A stretch of DNA of 62,461 nucleotides from JAFAXD01 sp035472475 (GTDB taxonomy: Bacteria > Pseudomonadota > Alphaproteobacteria > Rhizobiales > Xanthobacteraceae). This document shows, in pieces, positions 26,755 to 36,153 of the stretch (positions are counted from its first letter, which is position 1; every line of letters starts with the position of its first letter). Made by a program: the position numbers and the translations under genes. The stretch lies in assembly GCA_035472475.1 (NCBI GenBank), contig DATIPA010000054.1:1-62461 (forward strand), written 5' to 3'. The notes under the pieces are model-generated. The model was not told where the DNA came from and searched no databases. It saw nothing but the letters and a program-made list of their open reading frames with translations.

Positions 26755-27519
26755 ATGCACGTCAGCCGAGCGGGCTATGCGTTTGTTCGCAACATAATCA
26801 TTGGTACCGCCGCGCTTGCGGCGCTTGGCGCGGCCGGCGCCGCCGCTCAGAGCGTCGACTACGCGGCGATCATTGCCGCGCCCGATCGCAGTGATGCCGA
26901 CCGCAAGACCGACGAGCGGCGCGATCCGGTCAAGCTTCTCGCGTTCACCGGCGTTCAGCCCGGCATGCGCGTGCTCGATATGGGCGCGGGCGCCGGCTAC
27001 AGCACCGAGTTGATGGCACGCGCCGTAGCCCCGCGGGGCGTCGTCTACGGCCAGAACCCCGCCGACTTGCCCGAGCGCGCAAAAGCACGGTTTGAAGCGC
27101 GGCTACAAACGCCCGCGGGAAAGAACATTGTGAGCTTGGCGCGACCGTTCGACGATCCTTTACCTGCTGATTTGCGTAATCTTGACCTCATTACTTTCCT
27201 CTTCTTCTACCACGATACCACCTACCTGAACGTCGACCGCGCCGAGATGGACCGCAAGCTCTATGCTGCGCTAAAGCCGGGCGGGATGCTGGTGATTGCG
27301 GACCACTCTGCGCGACCCGGCGACGGCACCTCAGTCGGCAAGACCTTGCATCGCATCGAAGAGAGTGCGCTGCGCCGCGAGGTTGAGGCGGCTGGCTTCA
27401 AGCTGGTTGCCGAGGGCGATTTCTGGCGTCATCCGGAGGACTCGCGCGATTTCTCGATCCAACCGCCACCGAACAAACCAGTCGACGAGTTCGTGCTGAA
27501 ATTCCAAAAGCCGAATTAG
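26755..27519 (+). CDS. Class I SAM-dependent methyltransferase-like protein with signal peptide
   Basis: 254 residues. An N-terminal signal peptide (FVRNIIIGTAALAALGAAGAAAQ) precedes a Rossmann methyltransferase domain: motif I VLDMGAGAGYSTELMAR, the DLITFLFFYHD strand and LKPGGMLVIADHSA motif after it. Start at 26755 has GGAGGG upstream. Export is odd because S-adenosylmethionine is not expected in the periplasm; related exported methyltransferase-like proteins are known in alphaproteobacteria but their role is not. Confidence 0.8.
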   Translation: MHVSRAGYAFVRNIIIGTAALAALGAAGAAAQSVDYAAIIAAPDRSDADRKTDERRDPVKLLAFTGVQPGMRVLDMGAGAGYSTELMARAVAPRGVVYGQNPADLPERAKARFEARLQTPAGKNIVSLARPFDDPLPADLRNLDLITFLFFYHDTTYLNVDRAEMDRKLYAALKPGGMLVIADHSARPGDGTSVGKTLHRIEESALRREVEAAGFKLVAEGDFWRHPEDSRDFSIQPPPNKPVDEFVLKFQKPN

Positions 27520-27538
27520 CAGGCGGATCGAACTGCGC

Positions 27539-30085
27539 TCAAGCGGAGCGGGCCTGCGCCTGCTCCGCCATGGTGTCCTTCACTTTCGCGATCAGCTGCT
27601 TGAGCGTGAACGGCTTGGGCAGGAACTCGAACTGGCCGCGGTCGGGCAGGCTCTTGGCGAAGGCCTCCTCGGCATAGCCTGACACAAAGATGATCCGCAG
27701 CTGCGGGCGGCGCTGGCGCAGCTCCTTGAGCAACGCGGGGCCATCCATCTCGGGCATGACGACGTCGGACACGACGAGGTCGATCTTGCCGGGGTGCCGC
27801 TCGAACACCTCGATCGCCTCGACGCCGTTGCCGGCCTCGAGCACGCTATAGCCGCGCGAGGCAAGCCCGCGCGCGTTGAGGCCGCGCAGACCGTCCTCGT
27901 CCTCGACCAGCAGGATCGTGCCCTGACCGGTATCGTCCGCCACGCGCGGCGATCGGTTGTCCGAATGGGTAGCCCTCGGCGAGACGGCGTCGTCCGGCGT
28001 TGGCGTATAGCGCGGCAGGTAGATTCGAAACGCCGTTCCGCGACCGATCTCCGATTGCGGGTAGATGAAACCGCCGGTTTGCTTGACGATGCCATAGACC
28101 GTCGAGAGGCCAAGCCCGGTTCCCTTGCCGACCTCCTTGGTCGAGAAAAACGGCTCGAAAATGCGGTTGATGATCTCCGGAGCGATTCCGGTGCCGGTGT
28201 CCGCAATCTCGACCAACACGTAATCCCCGGCCGGCACGCTCCAGCCCTCGAACTTGCGCGTGTCCGCCTGGGTGACGTTGGCGGCCCGCACCGTGAGCTT
28301 GCCGCCGTTGGGCATGGCATCGCGGGCATTGACCGCGAGGTTCACGATCACCTGTTCGAACTGCGACAGATCGGCCTTGACCGGCCAGACGTCGCGCGCG
28401 TGCAGCTCCAACGTCACCTTTTCGCCAATCAGCCGCCGCAGCAGGATCGACAGATCGGCCAGCGCCTCGCCGAGATCGAGCACCTGCGGCCGCAAAGTCT
28501 GGCGGCGCGAGAACGCCAGGAGCTGCCGCACCAGGCCGGCCGCCCGATTGGCGTTCTGCTTGATCTGCATGATGTCCGCAAACGACGGATCGCTCGGCCG
28601 GTGCGCGTTGAGCAGGAAATCGGCCGCCATCATGATTGCGGACAACACGTTGTTGAAGTCGTGGGCGAGGCCGCCGGCGAGCTGGCCGACGGTCTCGAGC
28701 TTTTGCGACTGCAGGAACTGGTTCTCAAGGCTGCGCTGTTCCGTGATTTCGAGCACGTAGACGATCGCGGCCTCTTCGTCGTCCTGATCGACCGGCGTCA
28801 CATAAAAGCGCGCCCAGCGCTCACCCCGTCCGGCCAGCGCGGCGTCGAGCGGGGCGCTCTCACCCTGTCGACTGGCCGCGCGTTCAATGTGCGCTTCCAG
28901 TGCCGCGCGATCGCGATCAGCCACGATATCGAGGATGGACGAGCCTTCCGAATGAAGGTCCGTGCCGAGCCGCGTCGATTGAAACAGCCGCGCAAACAGG
29001 CCGTTTGTGCGCGCGATTGTGCCCCCGCGGTTGACGGTCGCAATCGCCATCGGGGTGTTCTGAAAGAACCGCATAAAGCTGACGCCGGGGGTCGGCCGCT
29101 GCTCCGCTTGCTGCGCGCCCTGCAGGAGCACGAACGCGCACGAGGGGCTGAGCGCGCCGGTCGCCGGCGCCACACTTCGGTAGGCGCGCAGCTGCAGGAT
29201 CTCGCCGGACCGAGTCTTAAGATCGAGGTTCGTGGGCTGCGGTTGCGGCTCCCCGCGCGTGTCGGCGAGCGCCATCAGCCGAGCTGCGGTTTCGTCAGCC
29301 AACAGGTCAGAGAGTTTGAGATCGCCGGGTTTGACGCGGGCGATGCCGCAACCAAGCCAGTTCATCAGTGTTGCGTTGAGATAGATGACGTTGCCAGTTG
29401 CGTCGACGGACAAGACCCCGACCGGCGCGCGATCGAGACAGTCGACCGTGTGCTGAAGGTCGCGCAGAGCGTCGTCCGACCGGGCCTGCGTTTGCGTGAT
29501 GTCGCTCGCGGTCCATAACGAGAGGCGCGCGCGGCTTCCGGGCCGGCGCAGCGGATGGACACTCAGTCTGATCCGGCGCCCGGGCGCCGCAGGCGCGGGC
29601 GTGAGGCAGAGATCCTCCTGCAGCGTGCGCCCCTCACGCGCGCCCTTGAACAGGCGATAGATCGCCTCGGAGGCCACCGGATCGCGGCCGAACGCGCGCT
29701 CGATCGACGGGACATCGCGGACGGTGTTTGCTCCGACCAGCGCGCGATAGGCCGAATTGGCATAGACGACGCGGCCCGCTGCGTCGGTGACGGCAAGGCC
29801 CTCATCGGTCGCATCGACCACATCCTTGAACCAGGACTCCTCGCGCTCGTCGCCGGCCACGCGCAGAATCCCGGTCGCCATTGCCAGCAAGGCGAATACG
29901 CCGATCGCCCCGACAGCGGCCAACAGAACCATGACGTAGGGTTCGGCGCGATCGTGCCCGGTCAGCGGGAGTGCGGTAACCGCGGCCGTCAGGGCGACGG
30001 CCATCAGCACGACCAGCAGCACGCTACCGCGACGACCTGTGCGGTGGGTGTCCGGCTGATCCTCGCTCAGGTCGTGCGTCGCCAT
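27539..30085 (-). CDS. cckA: Hybrid histidine kinase CckA
   Basis: 848 residues. Two N-terminal membrane helices (about 22-40 and 52-73) are followed by PAS-like sensor domains (about 85-440), HisKA with H475 in GGLAHDFNNVLSA, HATPase with NLAVNARDAMPNGG, DTGTGI and GKGTGLGLSTVYG, and a C-terminal receiver with D774 in VVSDVVMPEMDG and the lysine in FLPKPFTLKQL. This is the layout of CckA, which phosphorylates ChpT and through it CtrA in alphaproteobacterial cell-cycle control. It is divergent from a FliO-like gene; flagellar genes are classical CtrA targets. No irregularities seen. Confidence 0.95.
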   Translation of the reverse strand: MATHDLSEDQPDTHRTGRRGSVLLVVLMAVALTAAVTALPLTGHDRAEPYVMVLLAAVGAIGVFALLAMATGILRVAGDEREESWFKDVVDATDEGLAVTDAAGRVVYANSAYRALVGANTVRDVPSIERAFGRDPVASEAIYRLFKGAREGRTLQEDLCLTPAPAAPGRRIRLSVHPLRRPGSRARLSLWTASDITQTQARSDDALRDLQHTVDCLDRAPVGVLSVDATGNVIYLNATLMNWLGCGIARVKPGDLKLSDLLADETAARLMALADTRGEPQPQPTNLDLKTRSGEILQLRAYRSVAPATGALSPSCAFVLLQGAQQAEQRPTPGVSFMRFFQNTPMAIATVNRGGTIARTNGLFARLFQSTRLGTDLHSEGSSILDIVADRDRAALEAHIERAASRQGESAPLDAALAGRGERWARFYVTPVDQDDEEAAIVYVLEITEQRSLENQFLQSQKLETVGQLAGGLAHDFNNVLSAIMMAADFLLNAHRPSDPSFADIMQIKQNANRAAGLVRQLLAFSRRQTLRPQVLDLGEALADLSILLRRLIGEKVTLELHARDVWPVKADLSQFEQVIVNLAVNARDAMPNGGKLTVRAANVTQADTRKFEGWSVPAGDYVLVEIADTGTGIAPEIINRIFEPFFSTKEVGKGTGLGLSTVYGIVKQTGGFIYPQSEIGRGTAFRIYLPRYTPTPDDAVSPRATHSDNRSPRVADDTGQGTILLVEDEDGLRGLNARGLASRGYSVLEAGNGVEAIEVFERHPGKIDLVVSDVVMPEMDGPALLKELRQRRPQLRIIFVSGYAEEAFAKSLPDRGQFEFLPKPFTLKQLIAKVKDTMAEQAQARSA

Positions 30086-30330
30086 GATCCCGAATCGCGC
30101 TCGGACATCCTAGATGAATGAGACCCGCTGCCGGCGCAAGCATCATTGGAGGCCAACGAGGAATCCCGATCCGCAAAAGCAGCAATTTCCTGAAGTACTT
30201 GAACCAGCAGACCGTAAACACGGGCTAAATTTTGACGCAAACTTGCCGTGTTTCGGCACTAAAAGTTATGGGTTTTGGCAAGTCGGCTGCGGGGCTTTGG
30301 GGTTTGCGGCCGTGCGTGGGGAGAAGCCAA

Positions 30331-31473
30331 ATGTCAGGATCGTTCGGCGGTCTCGTGCCGTGGCTCGTCATTGCGTTGTTGGTGGTGTTGGTTGCCGCCG
30401 GCGGCGCCATTTTTCTTGTTCGCCGATTCGGCGCAGGCGGCCGTCACGATGGCGCGGCGCGTGGCCGCGTGTCGCGGCTCGCCATGGTCGATTCAACGTC
30501 GATCATCGACGGGCGCAAGCTCGTGATCGTGCGACGCGACAACGTTGAGCACCTGTTGCTGATCGGCGGAGCGACCGACGTGCTGGTCGAGGGCAATATC
30601 GTTCGCGGGGCGGCCGTCGCCCATGCGGGCGCGCCTGAAATCGGTGAGGCGCCGGCGCGCGCGCCCGAGCCCGAGATGCCAGCGCGCATCAGCCCGCCAG
30701 AACCGGTCGCGCGGGCGCCGGAACCGCAGAAGCTGCCGCTGACAGAAGGCACCAAATGGCCGCTGCAGCCCGAACCGGTGCAGCGCTCAAAGCGTGCGTC
30801 CGAGGATGGCATGCGTTGGCCGCTACAGGCGCAGGGCGAGCCGGCAACGCCTGCCGCCGAGCTACGCGCGCCCGAACCCGCGCCGGCGCGGGCCGCTGAG
30901 CCCGAGCCCGCGGCTGCCAAGTCGCCAGCCCCGGCCGCCGAGGACGCCAAAGAGGATACGGCCCAGCCGACCGACCATTTCGCCGAGCTCGCAGCCGCGT
31001 TGCAGCGTCCGCCCGGATCGGAGGCCAAGCCAGCTCCCGTGTGCCCAAGTGCGCCGGTTGGCCCCGCCGCCGACAGCAACCTTAGCGACATGGCGCACCG
31101 GCTCGAGGCTGCGCTGCGCAGACCGGTTTCGGCGTCGGGCGTAACCCTTCCGCCGCCGCGCCTCGAACCGCGCCGCCCGGCCCCGTCGTTCGCGGCGCCG
31201 CCGTCGCCCCCGCGCGCGAGCCCGACGGTCGATCTGCCGCGCATGCCGCCACGACTGGTCCCGGAACCGCGTCAAACCGCGGAGCCGGCACCTGCAAGCG
31301 AACCTCAGGCGACACCGGAGCTGAGGCCGGAACCGCGTCTGGCTGAGCCACGGCTGCCTACGGAGCCGCGGCCGGCGCCGGAACCCAAGGCCGATGGTTC
31401 CCCGGCCGACACGCCCGCGTTCGAAAGCCTCGAACGCGAGATGGCGAGCCTGCTCGGCCGCCCGCCCAGGTGA
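30331..31473 (+). CDS. FliO-like membrane protein with long proline-rich tail
   Basis: 380 residues. One N-terminal helix (WLVIALLVVLVAAGGAIFLV) is followed by the short FliO-type domain (SRLAMVDSTSIIDGRKLVIVRRDN, then LLIGGATDVLVEGNIVR), about residues 45-92. FliO helps assemble the flagellar type III export core. The remaining 280 residues are a Pro/Ala/Glu-rich disordered tail with short repeated KWPLQPEPVQ / RWPLQAQGE units, much longer than in a typical FliO. No other flagellar gene is in the window, so a non-flagellar role is possible. Start ATG at 30331 has GGGGAGAAG upstream. Confidence 0.7.
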   Translation: MSGSFGGLVPWLVIALLVVLVAAGGAIFLVRRFGAGGRHDGAARGRVSRLAMVDSTSIIDGRKLVIVRRDNVEHLLLIGGATDVLVEGNIVRGAAVAHAGAPEIGEAPARAPEPEMPARISPPEPVARAPEPQKLPLTEGTKWPLQPEPVQRSKRASEDGMRWPLQAQGEPATPAAELRAPEPAPARAAEPEPAAAKSPAPAAEDAKEDTAQPTDHFAELAAALQRPPGSEAKPAPVCPSAPVGPAADSNLSDMAHRLEAALRRPVSASGVTLPPPRLEPRRPAPSFAAPPSPPRASPTVDLPRMPPRLVPEPRQTAEPAPASEPQATPELRPEPRLAEPRLPTEPRPAPEPKADGSPADTPAFESLEREMASLLGRPPR

Positions 31474-31507
31474 CGGGCCGCCGCCTCAGCTTCGCCGGAC
31501 CATTGCG

Positions 31508-31924
31508 CTAGTCGTCGCGGTAAACCCGTTCGCGCCGCTCGTGGCGCTCCTGCGCCTCAAGCGACAGCGTTGCGATCGGGCGTGCTTCAAGACGCTTGAG
31601 CGCGATCGGCTCGCCGGTCTCTTCGCAATACCCGTAGGTTCCGTCATCGATGCGCTGGATCGCGGCATCGATCTTGGCAATCAGCTTGCGCTGGCGATCG
31701 CGCGCCCGAAGTTCGATCGCCCGGTCGGTCTCCGACGAGGCACGGTCAGCCAGGTCAGAGTGGTTTTGATTCTCGTCCTGCAGATGTTGCAGGGTCTCCC
31801 TGGCCTCCTTCAGAATGCCCTCCTTCCAGTCGAGCAGCTTCTGTCGGAAATATTCCCGCTGGCGCTCGTTCATGAAGGGCTCTTTTTGGGAAGGCCGGTA
31901 GTTCGCCTCTTTAACCAGGCTCAT
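31508..31924 (-). CDS. dksA: DksA family RNA polymerase-binding regulator
   Basis: 138 residues. The coiled-coil part (EYFRQKLLDWKEGILKEARETL) and the acidic tip with DLADRAS, where the catalytic aspartates of DksA sit, are present. The C-terminal globular region reads YGYCEETGEPIALKRLEARP then LSLEAQERHE. Only one cysteine remains, so the four-Cys zinc site of E. coli DksA is absent; single-Cys forms are common in alphaproteobacteria. It tunes transcription with ppGpp by entering the polymerase secondary channel. Divergent from the MoxR gene. Confidence 0.92.
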   Translation of the reverse strand: MSLVKEANYRPSQKEPFMNERQREYFRQKLLDWKEGILKEARETLQHLQDENQNHSDLADRASSETDRAIELRARDRQRKLIAKIDAAIQRIDDGTYGYCEETGEPIALKRLEARPIATLSLEAQERHERRERVYRDD

Positions 31925-32151
31925 CCAAGTCCTACTCCATGCACCTGTTTCCCCTTGCGCGGTGTAACCGCGCGCGCCTTATATCGGCGACTCCAGCCAC
32001 TTACAACAGCATCGTGAGGCTGCGTCCGGGTCGGCCGCAGACAAGCGAAGAACGTGGCAAAAATGCGCTTTGAAACGGCCGGCGCGACGGCTTATCGAGG
32101 ACGGCAACCTTGGCGGCAGCGTCGGGTGTGCAGCAATGACGAGGCAATGAC

Positions 32152-33000
32152 GTGACCCGCTTCGAAGGCACCAGCTCCTACGTAGCCACCACCGATCTCA
32201 AGGTCGCGGTCAACGCGGCCATCACCTTGGAACGCCCCTTGCTGGTCAAGGGCGAACCCGGCACCGGCAAGACCATCCTGGCGATTGAAATCGCCCGCAG
32301 CATCGGGGCGCCGCTGCTCGAATGGCACATCAAGTCGACCACCAAAGCGCAGCAGGGGCTCTACGAATATGACGCGGTCTCCCGCCTGCGCGACAGCCAG
32401 CTCGGCGACGAGCGCGTGCGCGACATCCGCAACTACATCAAGCGCGGCAAGCTGTGGGACGCTTTTACCGCGGACGAGCGGCCGGTCCTGCTGATCGACG
32501 AAATCGACAAGGCCGACATCGAGTTTCCCAACGATCTGCTGCTGGAACTCGATCGCATGGAGTTCTATGTCTACGAGACCGGCGAAACCGTTCACGCGCG
32601 CCGTCGGCCGATCGTCATCATCACGTCGAACAACGAGAAGGAACTGCCGGACGCGTTCCTGCGCCGGTGTTTCTTTCACTACATCAGGTTCCCGGATGCC
32701 GAGACCATGCGGGCGATTATCGCGGTGCATTTTCCGTCGATAAAGCAGCGGTTGGTCTCGGAGGCACTGACGATCTTTTACGAGATCCGCGACGTGCCGG
32801 GGCTGAAGAAGAAGCCTTCGACGTCCGAATTGCTCGATTGGCTGAAGCTTCTGATGGTTGAGGATATCGGACCCGAGACCCTGCGGGAGCGCGATCCCAA
32901 GAAACTGATTCCGCCCCTGCACGGCGCGCTGCTCAAAAACGAGCAGGACGTTCACCTGTTCGAGCGGCTCGCCTTCATGGCGCGCCGCGACGGCCGTTGA
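32152..33000 (+). CDS. MoxR-type AAA+ ATPase
   Basis: 282 residues. Walker A is GEPGTGKTILA, Walker B is VLLIDEIDKADI, sensor 1 is VIITSNNEKELP and the arginine finger region is LRRCFFHYI. MoxR ATPases act as chaperones that mature metalloenzymes or complexes, normally with a VWA-domain partner (CoxE-like) encoded right after them. Here no partner follows: the stop is five bases from a fragment of the CTAG repeat and then a convergent gene. Start is GTG at 32152 with GAGG upstream. Confidence 0.88.
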   Translation: MTRFEGTSSYVATTDLKVAVNAAITLERPLLVKGEPGTGKTILAIEIARSIGAPLLEWHIKSTTKAQQGLYEYDAVSRLRDSQLGDERVRDIRNYIKRGKLWDAFTADERPVLLIDEIDKADIEFPNDLLLELDRMEFYVYETGETVHARRRPIVIITSNNEKELPDAFLRRCFFHYIRFPDAETMRAIIAVHFPSIKQRLVSEALTIFYEIRDVPGLKKKPSTSELLDWLKLLMVEDIGPETLRERDPKKLIPPLHGALLKNEQDVHLFERLAFMARRDGR

Positions 33001-33004
33001 CGGC

Positions 33005-33033
33005 TATCACGAACTTCGGAAGCGGGGCACTAG
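33005..33033. repeat. Fragment of CTAG repeat, right arm of palindrome A (copy 3)
   Basis: TATCACGAACTTCGG followed by AAGCGGGGCACTAG matches the right arm of palindrome A elsewhere. The left arm and palindrome B are missing. It begins five bases after the MoxR stop, and its terminal CTAG provides the TAG stop of the convergent MipA gene. Confidence 0.8.
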
Positions 33034-33857
33034 AACGGCAAGCCCCTCACGGCGAACGAGTAGGTCAGGCCGAGGCCAAAGGTCCACTGATTCGCATTGC
33101 CGCCGAGCCCGGTTACGATCGGAGAATCGGCGCTCGGGCCAACCAGCTTTTCGTATTCAACAAACGTGTAGGTCGCCCAGGTCGAGTTGATGCGATACCT
33201 CAGTTGGGTGCCGGCGCCGAGCGCCTGCCAGCCGCTGCCTGCATGATACGCCGGTAATTGGGAGACGAGCGCTTCTGCCGGGGTGACGCTGTAATAGGGG
33301 CTTGCGGTCCCGGAGGTGACGTAGCGCACCCGCGGACCGCCCGAGATCGTGATCGCCGGCGTCACCGAGATCACGGCGTCCATAAGGAACCGGCCGGTCA
33401 CGCCGTGGCCGGCCCCGAATCCCTGCATCACCTCGGCGCGCGAGCGCAGCCAGGGTACCGCCCAATAATCTACGAAGCCGCCGATGTTGAGCGTGCTGCC
33501 GACGCCGGCCAGCCCATTGATCGTCGAGCTGTCACCCGGGTCGCGCGGCCAGATGATCGAGCCGACCGGACCGAGCGCGATGACGCGGTTGTCGAACAAA
33601 GCTATGCCGAGGCCGTCGATCGCCCCGTGGAATTTCTCCGGCGATCCCGGGCGCGCCATGTCGAAATATGGGGCGCCGGCGGTGTCGAATGCGCTCGACC
33701 CCGGATATCTCGGAATCCCGCGGACGTCACCACCGATCGTGATGATCCATTCCGACGCAGCGGATGGCGCCGGGGGAAGCGTCACGTCGGCGGCTCGCAC
33801 TGGCGACAAGGATGCCAATACGAGCAAGAATCCAGGCGAACCAACCCGGTACCGCAT
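33030..33857 (-). CDS. MipA/OmpV family outer-membrane protein
   Basis: 275 residues with a signal peptide (FLLVLASLSPVRAAD) and a beta-barrel pattern: WIITIGGDVRGIPRYPGSS at the start, repeated alternating hydrophobic strands, and a C-terminal strand GLGLTYSFAV. MipA/OmpV proteins are scaffold or porin-like outer-membrane proteins. The last codons (RGLPF) and TAG stop abut the CTAG repeat fragment; barrel proteins usually end in a strand with a terminal Phe, so the present end may be slightly extended or altered. Confidence 0.85.
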   Translation of the reverse strand: MRYRVGSPGFLLVLASLSPVRAADVTLPPAPSAASEWIITIGGDVRGIPRYPGSSAFDTAGAPYFDMARPGSPEKFHGAIDGLGIALFDNRVIALGPVGSIIWPRDPGDSSTINGLAGVGSTLNIGGFVDYWAVPWLRSRAEVMQGFGAGHGVTGRFLMDAVISVTPAITISGGPRVRYVTSGTASPYYSVTPAEALVSQLPAYHAGSGWQALGAGTQLRYRINSTWATYTFVEYEKLVGPSADSPIVTGLGGNANQWTFGLGLTYSFAVRGLPF

Positions 33858-34101
33858 TGCAACGCCCCCTCACCACCCAGGCCGCCGATAAGGACATAAC
33901 GCGCCGGGGCGGTAAACGCTTTTGGCTTGGTTCACCGCCGGTCGAGGGTACTTTTGGACGACATGTGGCACATTTGCACCGATCGCGGTGTCGACCGGGG
34001 TAAAATGCCCGCCGGCGTAGTTAACGCCTGGTTGCGGGCGGGCCTTCCGCGGCCACAGCGGATCATTTTCGGCGAATCGTCTCCTGCGCGAGCGTTTTGC
34101 T

Positions 34102-35463
34102 CTAGCCGTCGGCTTGCGCCGCCGCGGGCGCAGCTTTCTGCACGCGCCCCACCTGGCGTTTGCGGGCGACGTTCGCCCGCACGGTCTCGGCAGCGCGCTG
34201 CCCCCACGCATTGGCCTGCAGCACGGTGCGACCGAGCGTACCGCCGGCCCACACCAGGTCATACGGCAGAAACAGCCGCCAAGCGTCGTCGTGATCAACA
34301 ATGGCGCGCGCAATCAATTCACCCGCAATCGCGGTTGTGTTGATGCCGTGGCTGCCGAACGCGCTCGCCACCCACAGCCCCGGCGCGATCTCCCCGATCT
34401 GCGGCATGCGATGCACCGCAAGGCCGATCGTGCCCGGCCAGACGTGCGCGAGCTTCACATCGCGCAGCTGCGGATAGACGCGCGCGATCGCGGCCCTGAT
34501 CCGTTCGCCATAGCGGCGCGGGTCACCGACCCACGTGGTCGCGCCTCCGCTCCACATCAGCCGGTCCCAGTCAACAATCCGATAGTGGTGATCGGTGCCG
34601 CGCGAATCGCTGACCGCGCCCGTAAAGGCCACCGCCTCGGTCAAATATCCAACCGGCTCCGTGACCGCCACATAGGTCGTCAACGGCAGGACCGTCGCCG
34701 CGAGATCCTGCGCGATGCTGCCCAGACGGACGTTGCCGGCCAGCACGATGTGGCTCGCCCTGATCTTCGCCGCGGGCGTGGTGACGCGTTTGCGCACGCC
34801 GAGCGGATCCATCTCGAGCGCGGTCGTCTGTTCGAACAGGCGGGCGCCGCGGCGCTCGGCGTCGGCCGCAAGGCCGAGCGCGTAATTGAGCGGATGGATG
34901 TGAAACGCTTTTGGGAAATGCAGGCCGTGAAAATAGCAATCCGTTCGCAACGCCTCGCGCACGCGTTCGACTGGCCAGCCTTCGACCTCGGCGCCGAAAC
35001 CTTCCGCCAGCAGCGTCAGGGTCCGCAGGGCGTCGTCGGCATTGTCGTCCTTGGATACGCTGAGCCAGCCGTCGATCGGGTCGACCCCCGGCATGGCGAG
35101 GCCCAGAATGGCGTTGCGCACATAAGCGACGCCTTCTTCGGACAGCCCCCATAACGCCTTGGCGTGATCGAGCCCGCACCGCTCCACCAGACGGTGTACG
35201 CTTTGGCCATAGCCGGGCAGCACAAAGCCGGTATTGCGGCCGGACGCTTCGCCGGCGATCCGCCCGGCTTCGATCAGCACGACCGACCATCCGCGCCGGG
35301 CAACTTCGCGCGCAATCGTGATCCCGGCGAGCCCGCCCCCGACCACGCAGACATCGGTGTCGAGATCGAAGGTGAGCGTCGGCCATTCGCGGGCGGCGAC
35401 GGCCGTCTTTGCATACCAGGTCGCGGGTTGAGGTGGCCCCGCGGTCGCTTCGCTGCTGGTCAT
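34102..35463 (-). CDS. FAD-dependent amine oxidoreductase (DadA/PuuB-like)
   Basis: 453 residues. The FAD-binding motif is VCVVGGGLAGITIAREVARRG (about 38-58), with SGRNTGFVLPG shortly after, the pattern of the D-amino-acid/gamma-glutamylputrescine oxidoreductase group. A C-terminal FAD contact is GLWVASAFGSHGINTTAIAGE. Expected reaction is oxidative deamination of an amine or imino acid. The ATG at 35463 is preferred; 19 further residues upstream are not family-like. Divergent from the SixA gene, 71 bases apart. Confidence 0.85.
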   Translation of the reverse strand: MTSSEATAGPPQPATWYAKTAVAAREWPTLTFDLDTDVCVVGGGLAGITIAREVARRGWSVVLIEAGRIAGEASGRNTGFVLPGYGQSVHRLVERCGLDHAKALWGLSEEGVAYVRNAILGLAMPGVDPIDGWLSVSKDDNADDALRTLTLLAEGFGAEVEGWPVERVREALRTDCYFHGLHFPKAFHIHPLNYALGLAADAERRGARLFEQTTALEMDPLGVRKRVTTPAAKIRASHIVLAGNVRLGSIAQDLAATVLPLTTYVAVTEPVGYLTEAVAFTGAVSDSRGTDHHYRIVDWDRLMWSGGATTWVGDPRRYGERIRAAIARVYPQLRDVKLAHVWPGTIGLAVHRMPQIGEIAPGLWVASAFGSHGINTTAIAGELIARAIVDHDDAWRLFLPYDLVWAGGTLGRTVLQANAWGQRAAETVRANVARKRQVGRVQKAAPAAAQADG

Positions 35464-35534
35464 TCGGTGTCCTGCTCGCTCCGATATGTTACAGCAATCC
35501 GGTTTGGGCAGCCCCTTCAAGCCGAAGAGGTCCG

Positions 35535-36146
35535 ATGCGTCGCCTCATGCTCCTGCGCCATGCCAAATCCGACCGGCCGCCGGGAATAGCCGATCACGAC
35601 CGGCCGCTCAACCGGCGCGGCCGGGACGAGGCGCCTCTGGTTGGCACCTATCTGGCACACAATGGGCTGGTTCCCGACCGCGTCTTGTGCTCGACCTCCG
35701 AACGCACGCGCGAGACCTGGGAGCTCGTGGCCGGCTCACTGGCGGACGCGGTTCCGCCCGCCGGCCCGTCTGCGGCGGCGCCCAACGCGGGCGCCCCGAA
35801 GCCCGCCGGAAAAAAGGGTCGCCGGCCGCCGAAGCGCCCGCAGGTCGATTTCGAGGAGCGGCTCTATGTGGCGGAGCCGCACACGATCCTTGCTCTGTTG
35901 CGCGAGACCCCGCCAAAGGTCCACTCGTTGCTGATTGTCGGCCACAACCCCGGGATCCACGAAGCCGCGCTGGCGTTGATTGCATCGGGCGACGTCGAGG
36001 CGCGCGAGCGGCTGCACGAGAAGTTCCCGACCTCGGGGCTCGCCGTCATCGACTTTGCGCTCGATGAATGGACCAAGCTGCACGCGCGTTCGGGCCGGCT
36101 CGACCGCTTCATCACCCCGCGCCAATTGGCGGTTGAGCCCGAGTAG
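35535..36146 (+). CDS. SixA-type histidine phosphatase
   Basis: 203 residues. The catalytic RHG-type motif is LMLLRHAKSDRP with the nucleophile histidine, and the second histidine is in LLIVGHNPGIHE. SixA proteins remove phosphate from phosphohistidine in phosphotransfer domains. An insert of about 35 residues rich in Pro, Ala and Lys (residues 76-110, GKKGRRPPKRPQ) lies between the two halves and is not part of the usual fold. The CPBP gene starts seven bases later, so they are likely co-transcribed. Confidence 0.87.
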   Translation: MRRLMLLRHAKSDRPPGIADHDRPLNRRGRDEAPLVGTYLAHNGLVPDRVLCSTSERTRETWELVAGSLADAVPPAGPSAAAPNAGAPKPAGKKGRRPPKRPQVDFEERLYVAEPHTILALLRETPPKVHSLLIVGHNPGIHEAALALIASGDVEARERLHEKFPTSGLAVIDFALDEWTKLHARSGRLDRFITPRQLAVEPE

Positions 36147-36153
36147 GGCGATC

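Noticed and set aside
27794..29518. A 574-codon open frame on the plus strand opposite cckA
   Set aside because: It mirrors the high-GC cckA codons, is very rich in Arg, Asp and His with no domain, and has no promoter or ribosome site. The minus-strand gene has all kinase motifs.
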